From Stramenopiles sp. TOSAG23-6 (lineage: Eukaryota > Sar): a stretch of 50,604 bases of DNA. The stretch spans positions 1 to 50,604 of the forward strand of contig LT635923.1 of assembly GCA_900128565.1 (NCBI GenBank), read 5' to 3'. How positions within the stretch are numbered: position 1 is the first letter of the stretch; each line of letters opens with the position of its first letter. The translations under genes were made by a program, and so were the position numbers. Shown one piece after another: positions 50,517-50,604 of this stretch. Below the pieces are notes generated by a model that saw nothing but the letters and a program-made list of their open reading frames with translations, was not told the DNA's origin and ran no database searches.

Positions 50517-50604
50517 GTATGTTTTATTTTTTTTTCAAATTCGAATTTATTTTTTTATAAAAATTTTGTACCTAACAAATTTTAGTTTTTTTTTGAAATA
50601 TTTT
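50517..50604 (+). mobile_element. Introner-like intron, cut by window edge (mirror)
   Basis: Mirror of 1-88. The sequence ends at GAAATATTTT, before the expected CACAATACAT. Confidence 0.8.

Larger units (their letters stand above)
1..50604. repeat. Window-wide perfect inverted repeat (two 25,302-bp arms)
   Basis: Every gene, intron and intergenic tract of positions 1-25302 recurs on the opposite strand at 50605-x. The two N bases at 7320 and 21741 are mirrored at 43285 and 28864. The axis is between 25302 and 25303, inside a local palindrome centred on GTAC and flanked by a T7/A7 run. There is no spacer and I saw no difference between arms. Identity down to ambiguous bases argues that one arm was copied from the other during assembly or read generation. 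An old biological duplication would be expected to diverge, especially in its many tandem repeats. Confidence 0.97.

Noticed and set aside
1-50604. A functional giant palindrome such as amplified rDNA or a hairpin chromosome end
   Set aside because: There is no rDNA and no terminal telomere array, the axis interrupts a housekeeping gene, and mirrored N bases point to copying in silico or in vitro.
1-50604. Assignment to a named organism (for example Amoebophrya-like dinoflagellates, where invasive non-canonical introns are reported)
   Set aside because: The introner style is suggestive, but no rRNA or lineage-specific gene is present, and the AT-rich composition does not clearly fit. Lineage is left open.
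1-50604. tRNA or rRNA genes
   Set aside because: No cloverleaf with A/B boxes and no rRNA core motif was recognised by eye. A covariance-model scan would be needed to exclude small RNAs.

Overview
The window is eukaryotic nuclear DNA from an AT-rich, gene-dense, probably unicellular organism. It carries spliceosomal introns and orthologues of typical eukaryotic proteins: ESCRT-II SNF8, complex I NDUFB9, U3 snoRNP UTP14, TFIIIC subunit 6, EAF, a DNAJB12-like chaperone, SLC44/CTL, KDM8 and RNF212/Zip3. The exact lineage cannot be read from it. Introner-type introns, compact spacing and TTAGGG-like tracts would fit a marine protist, but this is inference.

The dominant structural fact is that the whole 50,604 bases form one perfect inverted repeat. 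Base x equals the complement of base 50605-x, with the axis between 25302 and 25303, and both ambiguous N bases are mirrored (7320/43285 and 21741/28864). There is therefore only 25.3 kb of unique sequence. The axis cuts UTP14, so both copies lack the N-terminal half. This is most simply an assembly or amplification artefact. A real head-to-head duplication cannot be excluded from the sequence alone.

Layout of arm 1 (1-25302; arm 2 repeats it in reverse on the other strand): PH-domain gene fragment (-), truncated KDM8 (-), NDUFB9 (+), SNF8 (-), SGT-like TPR co-chaperone (+), RNF212-like RING protein (-), large TPR/IQ/LRR protein (-), EF-hand protein (+), EAF (-), DNAJB12-like (+), GTF3C6 (-), unknown secreted protein (-), unknown basic, possibly RNA-binding protein (+), SLC44/CTL transporter (-), UTP14 (-, partial). 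Genes are close together (about 100-460 bp apart) and mostly divergent or convergent. They are unrelated housekeeping functions, so no shared pathway is evident. The one suggestive pair is the divergent IQ/Sfi1-like protein and the EF-hand protein.

The most interesting content is a family of near-identical short introns (about 92-100 nt). Eight lie in each arm, in six unrelated loci, always in sense orientation. They share a GTnCGTTTTC-type 5' end, an internal TTTCGTACGAAA palindrome, a TACCTAAC branch-point block and a CACAATACAT 3' end. They behave as introners. Reading frame across them is preserved only if the 3' boundary lies at AATACAT, so seven of the eight appear to lack a 3' AG. Only one of the nine introns seen per arm is an ordinary unrelated GT-AG intron. 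At one introner the KDM8 exon is joined, out of phase, to an unrelated PH-domain exon, and both window ends lie inside an introner. This suggests that introners act as recombination or mis-assembly points.
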